From Cellvibrionales bacterium UBA5860 (GTDB lineage Bacteria > Pseudomonadota > Gammaproteobacteria > Pseudomonadales > Porticoccaceae): a stretch of DNA of 27,367 nt. Every line of letters begins with the position of its first letter. Position 1 is the first letter of the stretch. Where the stretch lies: positions 7,071 to 34,437 of the forward strand of contig DJFY01000099.1 of assembly GCA_002431545.1 (NCBI GenBank). Direction: 5' to 3'. Shown here piece by piece: positions 7,013-14,375 of the stretch. The notes beneath the pieces were generated by a model. It did not search any database, was not told where the DNA came from, and saw only the letters and a program-made list of their open reading frames with translations. A program made the translations under genes and the position numbers.

Positions 7013-8695
7013 GTGGACTGGCTACGCAGCGGATTAATTGCCGCGATCATCGTTGTAATGGGCCTGTTGGTAATTCAATGGACGGAGTTCAAGGCTTCAA
7101 GGCAGCCCGAGCCACTCCAGGAGGCAACTCAACCTCTCGTTTTACCCGAGGCGCCGAGGGTAAGCACGGATACAACTGATACCGCGTCTGACATTCCCTC
7201 TATTACTGAACTGCAGGGAGCTTCGTCGCCACCGGATTCAGCCCAGGCGATGATCTCTGGAGACGACAATCGTCTCGTCGTGGTAACGACCGATGTAATA
7301 GAGGTGACCATCGATACTCTCGGGGGCGACATCGTCAAAGTCGCGCTGTTGGAGCATCGCTTAACTCAGGAAACCGGCGCACCGCCATTTGTTTTGCTAA
7401 ACCGCACGGGTAACCAGACCTATATTGCTCAAAGTGGGCTGATCGGCCCGGACGGTACTGACAAGAGCGAATCCAGACCGCGCTTTAACGCCGAATATTC
7501 CACCCTGAAGCTGGCCGATGGGCAGGACAATCTTCGCCTCGATCTTCACCTGAATACAGAAAAAGCTACTATTACTAAAACGTTTTTCTTTGAAGCCGGC
7601 GAATATTTGATCGACGTCGAGTATCAAGTTGTCAATAGAAGCCCCTCGGCCTGGCGTGGCCACCTGTTTGGGCAAATCAAGCGCGATACTTACAATCCGG
7701 TGACCGGCAATACCATGGGGCCGAATCCTTATCTGGGCATGGCGGTGACCACGGATGAAGAAAATTATAAGAAGATTGATTTCGACGACCTGGATGACAA
7801 ACCGTTTAAGCTGGAGAAGTCGGGCGGCTGGTTAGCCATGATTCAGCACTACTTTGTGAGCGCCTGGATACCCGATGCCGAGACCCGGAACTTTTACAGT
7901 TTGCGTAAGCTCGGAGACAAGGATTTGTACGTGGGTGGTTTCACTGGGCCCGTACTGGAGATCGAGCCGGGTGCAACCGGCCGGGCCGGAGCCTCTTTCT
8001 ATGCTGGTCCAAAGGATCAGCACCGCTTAGCCGAAATATCGCCCTACCTTGATCTGACTATCGATTACGGGTGGCTTTGGTGGGTTGCGAAGCCCCTGTT
8101 CTACGGACTGGAATTGATAAACACGTTGATGAAAAACTGGGGTTGGTCGATCGTCATTTTGACAGTTTTCGTCAAGCTCATTTTTTATCCCCTGTCCGCT
8201 GCCAGCTACCGTTCTATGGCGCGGATGCGTAACCTGCAACCCGAAATGCTGCGGCTGCGCGAATTGTATGGCGATGACCGGCAGAAGCTTTCTCAGGAAA
8301 TGATGGGGCTTTACAAGAAAGAAAAAGTTAATCCCCTGGGCGGTTGTTTTCCTATGCTGATCCAAATGCCCGTGTTTATTGCACTCTATTGGGTCTTGAA
8401 CGAGAGCGTAGAGCTGCGCCACGCGCCATGGGTGTTATGGATTACAGATCTATCGGTTAAAGATCCCTATTATGTGTTGCCCATACTCAACGGCATTAGC
8501 ATGTATGTTTTGCAAACATTGCAACCCGCGCCTCCGGATCCAATGCAGGCCAAGGTTATGAAGTTCATGCCGGTGGCGTTTGGTTTCTTTTTCATGTTTT
8601 TTCCCGCCGGGTTGGTGCTCTACTGGACGGTTAACAGCGTCCTGTCGATAGCTCAGCAATGGGCAATTACCCGTAAAATAGAAGCGGGCAACTGA
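7013..8695 (+). CDS. yidC: Membrane protein insertase YidC
   Basis: YidC inserts and folds inner-membrane proteins, alone or with SecYEG; F0 subunit c is a classical client in E. coli. The 560 residues show an N-terminal anchor (about residues 5-22), a large periplasmic P1 domain (about 60-340), and the C-terminal five-helix core with LSAASYRSMARMRNLQPEM, EKVNPLGGCFPMLIQMPVFIALYWVL and FFPAGLVLYWTVNS. A Lys (FVKLIFYPL) sits near where E. coli has the groove Arg, as far as I can align by eye. It starts at GTG directly after the yidD stop. Length is close to E. coli (548). Confidence 0.97.
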   Translation: MDWLRSGLIAAIIVVMGLLVIQWTEFKASRQPEPLQEATQPLVLPEAPRVSTDTTDTASDIPSITELQGASSPPDSAQAMISGDDNRLVVVTTDVIEVTIDTLGGDIVKVALLEHRLTQETGAPPFVLLNRTGNQTYIAQSGLIGPDGTDKSESRPRFNAEYSTLKLADGQDNLRLDLHLNTEKATITKTFFFEAGEYLIDVEYQVVNRSPSAWRGHLFGQIKRDTYNPVTGNTMGPNPYLGMAVTTDEENYKKIDFDDLDDKPFKLEKSGGWLAMIQHYFVSAWIPDAETRNFYSLRKLGDKDLYVGGFTGPVLEIEPGATGRAGASFYAGPKDQHRLAEISPYLDLTIDYGWLWWVAKPLFYGLELINTLMKNWGWSIVILTVFVKLIFYPLSAASYRSMARMRNLQPEMLRLRELYGDDRQKLSQEMMGLYKKEKVNPLGGCFPMLIQMPVFIALYWVLNESVELRHAPWVLWITDLSVKDPYYVLPILNGISMYVLQTLQPAPPDPMQAKVMKFMPVAFGFFFMFFPAGLVLYWTVNSVLSIAQQWAITRKIEAGN

Positions 8696-8698
8696 GGG

Positions 8699-8716
8699 CG
8701 CGGGCGAATGCCCGCG
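8699..8716 (+). other. Stem-loop between yidC and mnmE
   Basis: A perfect 7-bp stem (CGCGGGC at 8699-8705 with GCCCGCG at 8710-8716) closes a four-base GAAT loop. It starts four bases after the yidC stop codon and ends seven bases before the CTG proposed as the mnmE start. The following ATCTTTCCTG has too few T residues for a good intrinsic terminator. It occupies the place where a Shine-Dalgarno would be expected. Confidence 0.6.
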
Positions 8717-8723
8717 ATCTTTC

Positions 8724-10085
8724 CTGAAAAACCATTCCGATACGATAGCAGCTATCGCGACCCCGCCAGGCGTGGGCGGAGTCGGTATCGTACGGGTCAG
8801 TGGTAGCCAATTGACGGCCCTGATTAAAGATGTCGCCGTGGCGGATTTGAAACCGAGAATAGCCACAGTGTGTCTGTTCCGGGATTTCGACGGTAGCGCG
8901 ATCGATCAGGGACTGGCGATTTACTTTCCCGGACCCCATTCTTTTACTGGGGAAGACGTGCTGGAATTGCATGGACACGGCGGTCCAGTCGTGCTGGACC
9001 GACTGCTCAATAGAATAATCCAGTCGGGCGCACGACTAGCCGAACCCGGCGAATTTACCGAAAGAGCATTTCTCAACGGTAAGATCGATCTGACTCAAGC
9101 TGAAGCCATTGCAGATCTGATAGCAGCCCGTAGCGAGCAGGCAACACGTGGCGCCATGCGTGTGCTCAACGGGGAACTGTCGGGACGGATAGAGCCTATA
9201 TCGAGCGGGCTGGTCCATATGCGAGTCCAAATCGAAGCCAGTATCGATTTTCCAGACGAAGAGATAGAAGTTCATACCATAGACGCGTTAGATAGGGATC
9301 TGCGACAGCTCAGCGCGCAGCTCGAATCCCTGATAGATCTCACGCAGGAAGGCGTGGCTTTGGCTCAGGGTATGCGAGTTGCCATTGTGGGGCGGCCTAA
9401 TGCCGGCAAATCGAGTTTACTGAATGCGTTGACCGGTGAGGATAGGGCGATCGTCACAGCGACTCCCGGCACGACTCGAGACATTGTGAAAGAACATATA
9501 AACATTGACGGGTTGCCGGTACAGTTGCTCGATACGGCGGGTTTGCGGGATACGCGAGATCCAGTGGAGCGCGAGGGTGTTAAACGGGCGCGTCTCCAGA
9601 TAGAGGAAGCTGACAGCGTATTCTGGGTCGTCGATAGCACAGCGCAGAATCTCGATGACGCACTTGAGGATGCCAGGCGGTATTTGCCGGATCTCGAACG
9701 GGTCACCCTCGTGTTTAACAAGGTAGACTTGTTGGCCAACCGTCGGGAGATTCAGCAAAGCAGAGTCGAGGCGCACTCGGTGATTTATATATCTGCCAAA
9801 ACTGGCGCTGGATTGTCGACACTCAAGGCGCATCTTTTGAAAATAGCGGGAATCAGCGGGGCGTTCGACGGGCGCATAGTCGCTCGTCGCCGCCATGTGG
9901 TGGCACTGCAACAGGCATTGGATTACTTGGTACTAGCTAAGGCCAGGCTTCCGAACAGCGAAGAATGGGAGCTGGTGGCGGAAGACTTGCGGCAGGCGCA
10001 AGGCGTTTTGGGCACGATTACCGGGGTAGTCACCACTGACGATCTCCTGGGAGAGATTTTTTCCAGTTTTTGTATCGGTAAGTGA
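8724..10085 (+). CDS. mnmE: tRNA modification GTPase MnmE (TrmE), apparent CTG start
   Basis: MnmE is a dimeric GTPase that binds a formyl-tetrahydrofolate-type cofactor and, with MnmG, modifies U34 of tRNAs. It shows SFTGEDVLELHGHGGP and GEFTERAFLNGK in the N-terminal domain, GRPNAGKSS (G1, about residues 223-231), DTAGLRD (G3), NKVD (G4), and the C-terminal FCIGK with the catalytic Cys. The open frame begins at 8682 and lacks ATG, GTG or TTG before GTG at 8772. That GTG would delete the conserved DTIAAIATPPGVGG segment. Starting from CTG at 8724 gives 453 residues (E. coli 454) beginning MKNHSDTIAA. No Shine-Dalgarno precedes it. A base error or true CTG initiation are both possible. Confidence 0.93.
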   Translation: MKNHSDTIAAIATPPGVGGVGIVRVSGSQLTALIKDVAVADLKPRIATVCLFRDFDGSAIDQGLAIYFPGPHSFTGEDVLELHGHGGPVVLDRLLNRIIQSGARLAEPGEFTERAFLNGKIDLTQAEAIADLIAARSEQATRGAMRVLNGELSGRIEPISSGLVHMRVQIEASIDFPDEEIEVHTIDALDRDLRQLSAQLESLIDLTQEGVALAQGMRVAIVGRPNAGKSSLLNALTGEDRAIVTATPGTTRDIVKEHINIDGLPVQLLDTAGLRDTRDPVEREGVKRARLQIEEADSVFWVVDSTAQNLDDALEDARRYLPDLERVTLVFNKVDLLANRREIQQSRVEAHSVIYISAKTGAGLSTLKAHLLKIAGISGAFDGRIVARRRHVVALQQALDYLVLAKARLPNSEEWELVAEDLRQAQGVLGTITGVVTTDDLLGEIFSSFCIGK

Positions 10086-10189
10086 CGAGACAAGTTTACT
10101 CGGTCACGATCAACGAAAGCATAAATAGACTTACCGGCTCGCTCGAAATTCGTTAGCAAAGTTTCGCTAATTCCCTGCGTAGTCACGTG

Positions 10190-10348
10190 TTAACCACAGG
10201 TTATCCACATCATGTGGTTATATTTTGTCCAGCCGAACACCTCGACACTGTGCATATACCCAGTGGTTTAATAACTATTAACCCTTTGATTTATAAATAA
10301 AATTTTATTTGCAAAAAAGCGAAATTTTTTCAGCGTTTTTGTGGATAA
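10190..10348. other. oriC: Candidate replication origin upstream of dnaA: DnaA boxes and AT-rich tract
   Basis: The gene-free stretch 10086-10490 holds TTAACCACA (10190-10198, one mismatch), a perfect TTATCCACA (10201-10209), TGTGGTTAT (10213-10221, weak), TGTGCATAT (10249-10257, one mismatch) and a perfect TGTGGATAA (10340-10348). Bases 10271-10330 are about 83 percent A+T, a likely unwinding element lying between boxes. This layout, tight boxes followed by an AT tract just upstream of dnaA, is like the Pseudomonas origin. The cluster could equally autoregulate dnaA. I found no convincing sigma70 promoter. The rest of the gap (10086-10189 and 10349-10490) shows nothing I recognise. Confidence 0.7.
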
Positions 10349-10490
10349 GAAGTATTTTTGCTTTTAGACTACGTGTCCCCGAAACGCCGATCCATAATAA
10401 CAAGGTCTTATCGAAATGGCTGAGCTATTGCGTTTCCGGACAGTCTTTTAATCTGAGAAGAAAAATATCCGCGGTATAACGGAGACCACA

Positions 10491-11981
10491 TTGACTGATT
10501 TTATTTGGCAAGCCTGTCTGGGGAGATTAAGGCAACAGTTGCCACTTCAACAGTTTGATACCTGGATTAAACCCCTACAATACAATAGCGGGGACAACGG
10601 CGAAAATATTTGCCTGGTGGCGCCCAATCGGTTTGTTATGGGCTGGGTGCGAGACAAATTTTTAGCGGACATAAAAGCCATTTACCGGCAAGTTAATGGC
10701 GGCGAAGCCGAAATTCAGGTGACAATTGCAGCAGCGACCGAAACCAGGCATTCGGTTTGTTCTGGGCAGTCTGGAAGACGATCGTCGGTACAGCCGCTAC
10801 AAGTGAAAGCACGTTCCGAAAAACGCGCCGAGGGCGACTATTCACAGCCGGGGAGCGCTCCCTTGCTGACCATCGGTTCGCGGGGTATTGCTGATAATAG
10901 CGGCCTTTCGAAGAACGCCAAAACTGTGACTTTCTCCGCGTCTGAGCAAGCATCACCGGTCGAAAGTAACCTGAAGAAAGAATTTCTGTTTGATACCTTC
11001 GTCGAAGGTAAATCCAATGAAATCGCGCACGCCGCTGCCCAGCAGGTCGTTACCAACCCAGGAGGTTCCTATAACCCACTATTTATTTACGGGGGTGTAG
11101 GGCTCGGCAAAACACATTTGATGCACGCGGTAGGTAACGCCCTGAAAGCCCGCAAACCCCAGGCGAAAATCATTTATCTCCATTCCGAGCGTTTCGTTGC
11201 GGATATGGTAAAGGCATTGCAACTTAATGCCATTAGTGAATTTAAGCGTTTTTACCGGTCTGTCGACGCGCTTTTAATTGACGATATCCAGTTTTTTGCC
11301 AAAAAGGAACGCAGTCAGGAGGAGTTTTTTCATACTTTCAACGCTTTATTAGATGGGCGTCAACAGATGATCATCACCAGTGATCGCTACCCTAAGGAAA
11401 TCGATGATGTTGAAGAACGTCTAAAATCCCGGTTTGAATGGGGCATGACGGCGGCGGTCGAACCGCCGGAGCTGGAAACCCGTGTCGCTATATTGATCAA
11501 AAGGGCGCAAAGCGAAAACATGGAACTGCCCCACGAAGCAGCTTTTTTCCTCGCCAAACGGGTCAGCTCGAACGTGCGGGAGCTAGAAGGCGCACTCAAG
11601 AGGGTAATTGCGGGGGCCCGGTTTACTGGCCGCCCTATCGATATCGAATTAATACGTGATTGCCTTAAGGATTTGTTGGCTCTGCAAGACAAGCTGGTTA
11701 CTATTGACAATATTCAACGTACTGTAGCCGACCACTACCAGATCAAGTTATCCGAAATGTTGTCGAAGCGGCGCAGCCGTACCATTGCCCGGCCGCGCCA
11801 GGTAGCCATGGCGCTAGCCAAGGAAATGACTAACTACAGCTTACCGGAAATTGGCGAAGCCTTCGGCGGGCGAGACCACACCACGGTGCTCCACGCGTGT
11901 CGAAAAGTGAAGGAATTGCAGGCGAGCAATAGTGAGATATGCAACGATATAAAGCTAATTAATAGAAAGCTTAAAACGTAA
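10491..11981 (+). CDS. dnaA: Chromosomal replication initiator DnaA
   Basis: DnaA-ATP binds DnaA boxes, opens the origin and helps load DnaB. The 496 residues show domain I (IWQACLGRLRQQLP), a low-complexity linker (about residues 85-160), the AAA+ domain with Walker A GGVGLGKT at 201-208, HSERFVADMVKALQ, and Walker B LLIDDIQFF, then the C-terminal DNA-binding domain with SKRRSRTIARPRQVAMAL and the DnaA-box contact motif GGRDHTTVLHACRK. The start is TTG at 10491 preceded by GGAG six bases away. dnaN follows after 40 bases. The upstream DnaA boxes suggest autoregulation. Confidence 0.98.
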   Translation: MTDFIWQACLGRLRQQLPLQQFDTWIKPLQYNSGDNGENICLVAPNRFVMGWVRDKFLADIKAIYRQVNGGEAEIQVTIAAATETRHSVCSGQSGRRSSVQPLQVKARSEKRAEGDYSQPGSAPLLTIGSRGIADNSGLSKNAKTVTFSASEQASPVESNLKKEFLFDTFVEGKSNEIAHAAAQQVVTNPGGSYNPLFIYGGVGLGKTHLMHAVGNALKARKPQAKIIYLHSERFVADMVKALQLNAISEFKRFYRSVDALLIDDIQFFAKKERSQEEFFHTFNALLDGRQQMIITSDRYPKEIDDVEERLKSRFEWGMTAAVEPPELETRVAILIKRAQSENMELPHEAAFFLAKRVSSNVRELEGALKRVIAGARFTGRPIDIELIRDCLKDLLALQDKLVTIDNIQRTVADHYQIKLSEMLSKRRSRTIARPRQVAMALAKEMTNYSLPEIGEAFGGRDHTTVLHACRKVKELQASNSEICNDIKLINRKLKT

Positions 11982-12021
11982 GTAAGTGTTTACTAATACA
12001 GCCCTATCAATGGAACATTAA

Positions 12022-13125
12022 ATGAAGTTCAGCGTATCTCGAGAAGACCTCCTGAAGCAGTTGCAATTGGTTGCTGGAGTCGTTGAGCGGCGGCAGACAC
12101 TGCCCATTCTCTCCAATGTATTGATCAAGTTTGACGGTAGTCAGCTGGCTGTGGTCGGTACTGACCTCGAGGTTGAAATTGTCAGTCAGTCGACCCTCGA
12201 TGCTGGCGACGGTGTTGCGGGTGAAGTCACGGCACCGGCCCGCAAACTTCTCGATATCTGTCGCTCTCTACCTGAAGAAGCGAAGATCAATCTCAGTACC
12301 AAGGAAGCGCGTCTGGCTATTACCAGTGGACGCAGCAGGTTTTCCTTGTCGACACTGCCTGCGAACGAATTTCCCAGTGTGGACAAAGGCCCCGGTAACC
12401 TGGAGTTCAAGTGTCCCGCATCGGGGCTGAAACACCTTATTGATAGTACAGCCTTTGCCATGGCGCACCAGGATGTTCGGTACTACCTAAACGGCATGCT
12501 TTGGGAGGCGACGAACGAACAGTTGCGCGCGGTAGCCACAGATGGCCACCGTCTGGCCATGACTTCGCTGGCTGTGCCAGTGCAGGTTGAGAACAAGGTT
12601 CAGGCTATTATTCCGCGAAAAGGTGTACTGGAGCTGTCGAGGCTGCTCGGCGATGAAGATCAGGTAACAGTTTCTCTAGGTTCGAATCACGTTCATGTCT
12701 CTGGAGAGGCCTTCGTTTTTACTTCTAAGCTCGTCGATGCCGCCTACCCGGACTACGATCGTGTGCTGCCAAAAGGTGGAGACAAAAAGATTTCCGGCGA
12801 TCGTGCAGCCTTGAAACAGGCCTTTAGTCGGGCAGCCATTTTGTCGAATGAAAAATATCGGGGCGTTCGTCTGGCTCTCGCTAAAAACTTTTTGCTCATT
12901 TCAGCCACGAACCCGGAGCAGGAAGAGGCAGAAGAGCAAGTCGAAGTGGACTACGAGGGTGAGGAGTTTGAAATCGGTTTCAATGTTAATTACGTTCTCG
13001 ATGTCTTGAATACCCTGGATGGAGACGAGGCCCTGTTTACGCTGTCCGATGCCAATAGTAGTGGCCTGGTAGAAGGTTCCAGCAACAGGGATTCTGTTTA
13101 TGTCATCATGCCAATGCGGCTATAA
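12022..13125 (+). CDS. dnaN: DNA polymerase III beta sliding clamp
   Basis: The beta clamp encircles DNA and tethers the replicative polymerase and other clamp-binding proteins. The 367-residue protein (E. coli 366) begins MKFSVSREDLLKQLQLVAGVVERRQTLPIL, with three similar clamp folds, and ends YVIMPMRL, the invariant beta-clamp C-terminus. ATG at 12022 lies 40 bases after the dnaA stop, so it probably is co-transcribed with dnaA. No abnormality seen. Confidence 0.98.
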   Translation: MKFSVSREDLLKQLQLVAGVVERRQTLPILSNVLIKFDGSQLAVVGTDLEVEIVSQSTLDAGDGVAGEVTAPARKLLDICRSLPEEAKINLSTKEARLAITSGRSRFSLSTLPANEFPSVDKGPGNLEFKCPASGLKHLIDSTAFAMAHQDVRYYLNGMLWEATNEQLRAVATDGHRLAMTSLAVPVQVENKVQAIIPRKGVLELSRLLGDEDQVTVSLGSNHVHVSGEAFVFTSKLVDAAYPDYDRVLPKGGDKKISGDRAALKQAFSRAAILSNEKYRGVRLALAKNFLLISATNPEQEEAEEQVEVDYEGEEFEIGFNVNYVLDVLNTLDGDEALFTLSDANSSGLVEGSSNRDSVYVIMPMRL

Positions 13126-13249
13126 ACCTAACTGAAGCTACTTTCTCTACCCCTCCGCGCCTGGACCCATCGTATTGTTGGGGCAAAGGATAAAGACAAA
13201 ACAGGCGCCGGCTAATTATCCGGAGTGCGCGTCAGGGTAATCCCTATAC

Positions 13250-14350
13250 ATGCGTATTAAAAAGCTCGCTGTAAAAAACGTCAGGAATATTGACAGTATA
13301 GAAATCGAACCTGCTCCGGGGCTTAATTTTATTTTCGGTGAAAACGGCAGTGGTAAGACCAGCCTGCTCGAAGCTATTTACCTCTTAAGCCGAGGCCGCT
13401 CTTTCAGAACTCGGCGTTTACAATCGATCATTTCTGCGGATTCGAAAGACTGCACGGTCTTTGCCAAGTTGCTTGAAGAGGAGAGCACGGCTCCCAGGGA
13501 AATTCCTCTTGGTGTGTCGCGGAGAGCTGGGGGCGGCTTTGTCTTTAAGATAGACGGGAGATCGGTCCAATCCGCGGCCAAACTATCCGAAACCCTGCCC
13601 CTCATACTCTTGAACAGTGAGAGCTTTGCTTTGGTAGAGGCTGGACCCGCCTACCGTAGGAAATTCCTGGATTGGGGCGTGTTTCACGTGGAACCAGCCT
13701 TTCAGATGCTGTGGCGGGATTTCAGGCGGTGTCTGAAACAACGCAATTCGTTGCTTCGTCATGATAAAATGTCCCGTTCGCAACTACTTGTTTGGGATCA
13801 AGAATTCGTCCGGGTATCCGAACAAATGTCTGCATTGCGGCGAGATTATTTCGAGCAGTTGAGACCAATATTCAGCCAGTTATTGGAGCCCCTATCTGCT
13901 GTAGAAGGCCTCGAATTGACCTTCAAGCCGGGCTGGGAAGAGAGTAAGCCTCTCGAAGAAGCGCTTAAAGATAGCTTCAATCGTGACCGCCGCCAGGGCC
14001 AGACTCATGTCGGTGCTCACAGAAGTGACATTGAAATTATAGCCAATGGGCGGCCGGCATTGGAAACGCTGTCCCGGGGTCAAATAAAAGTGGTGTTGTT
14101 GGCCTTGCAAATTGCCCAGGGACAAACATTGAAGAATATATCTCAACGAAGCTGCTTGTACTTATTGGATGATTTGGCGGCGGAGCTAGATCAGGAACAT
14201 TTGCAGCGGGGTTTATACCTGCTGGCGGACATGGGAATACAAGCCTTCGTTACAGGAACAAATTCGACTCAGCTTGAGTCAGCTGTGCCCAAGGACGGGG
14301 TTAATATGGCCGCGTTGTTTCACGTGAAACAGGGCGCCCTGGTCGCTTAG
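13250..14350 (+). CDS. recF: DNA replication and repair protein RecF
   Basis: RecF is an SMC-like ATPase that, with RecO and RecR, loads RecA at gaps. The 366 residues hold Walker A GENGSGKT at 30-37, the RSFRT segment and the ABC signature LSRGQIKVV, followed by LYLLDDLAAELD (Walker B/D-loop). It lies between dnaN (124-base gap with no recognised feature) and gyrB (25-base gap). The gene body contains two parS-like sites at 13680 and 14316, which encode FHVEP and FHVKQ. The ribosome site before the ATG is weak. Confidence 0.97.
   Translation: MRIKKLAVKNVRNIDSIEIEPAPGLNFIFGENGSGKTSLLEAIYLLSRGRSFRTRRLQSIISADSKDCTVFAKLLEEESTAPREIPLGVSRRAGGGFVFKIDGRSVQSAAKLSETLPLILLNSESFALVEAGPAYRRKFLDWGVFHVEPAFQMLWRDFRRCLKQRNSLLRHDKMSRSQLLVWDQEFVRVSEQMSALRRDYFEQLRPIFSQLLEPLSAVEGLELTFKPGWEESKPLEEALKDSFNRDRRQGQTHVGAHRSDIEIIANGRPALETLSRGQIKVVLLALQIAQGQTLKNISQRSCLYLLDDLAAELDQEHLQRGLYLLADMGIQAFVTGTNSTQLESAVPKDGVNMAALFHVKQGALVA
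13680..13695. other. parS-like ParB binding site in recF
   Basis: TGTTTCACGTGGAACC differs from the consensus TGTTTCACGTGAAACA at two positions and from a Pseudomonas-type site (TGTTCCACGTGGAACC) at one. It lies in the recF coding sequence, 636 bases before a second, perfect copy. parA and parB are encoded at the left of this window. Confidence 0.8.
14316..14331. other. Perfect parS site in recF 3' end
   Basis: TGTTTCACGTGAAACA is a perfect 16-base palindrome and the canonical parS consensus. It lies near the end of recF. About 4 kb from the dnaA-side origin candidate and 8 kb from the mnmG-side one, it fits the usual position of ParB loading sites close to oriC. Confidence 0.92.
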
Positions 14351-14375
14351 GCGGCTATATGTTGGAGAGTAATGT

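Noticed and set aside
8772..8774. GTG 8772 as start of mnmE
   Set aside because: It removes 16 conserved N-terminal residues including IATPPG; the frame stays open upstream with a clear match.
10184..10190. CACGTG beside the origin as parS
   Set aside because: Flanking bases do not match the parS arms; a second CACGTG in mnmG (near 4599) fails likewise.
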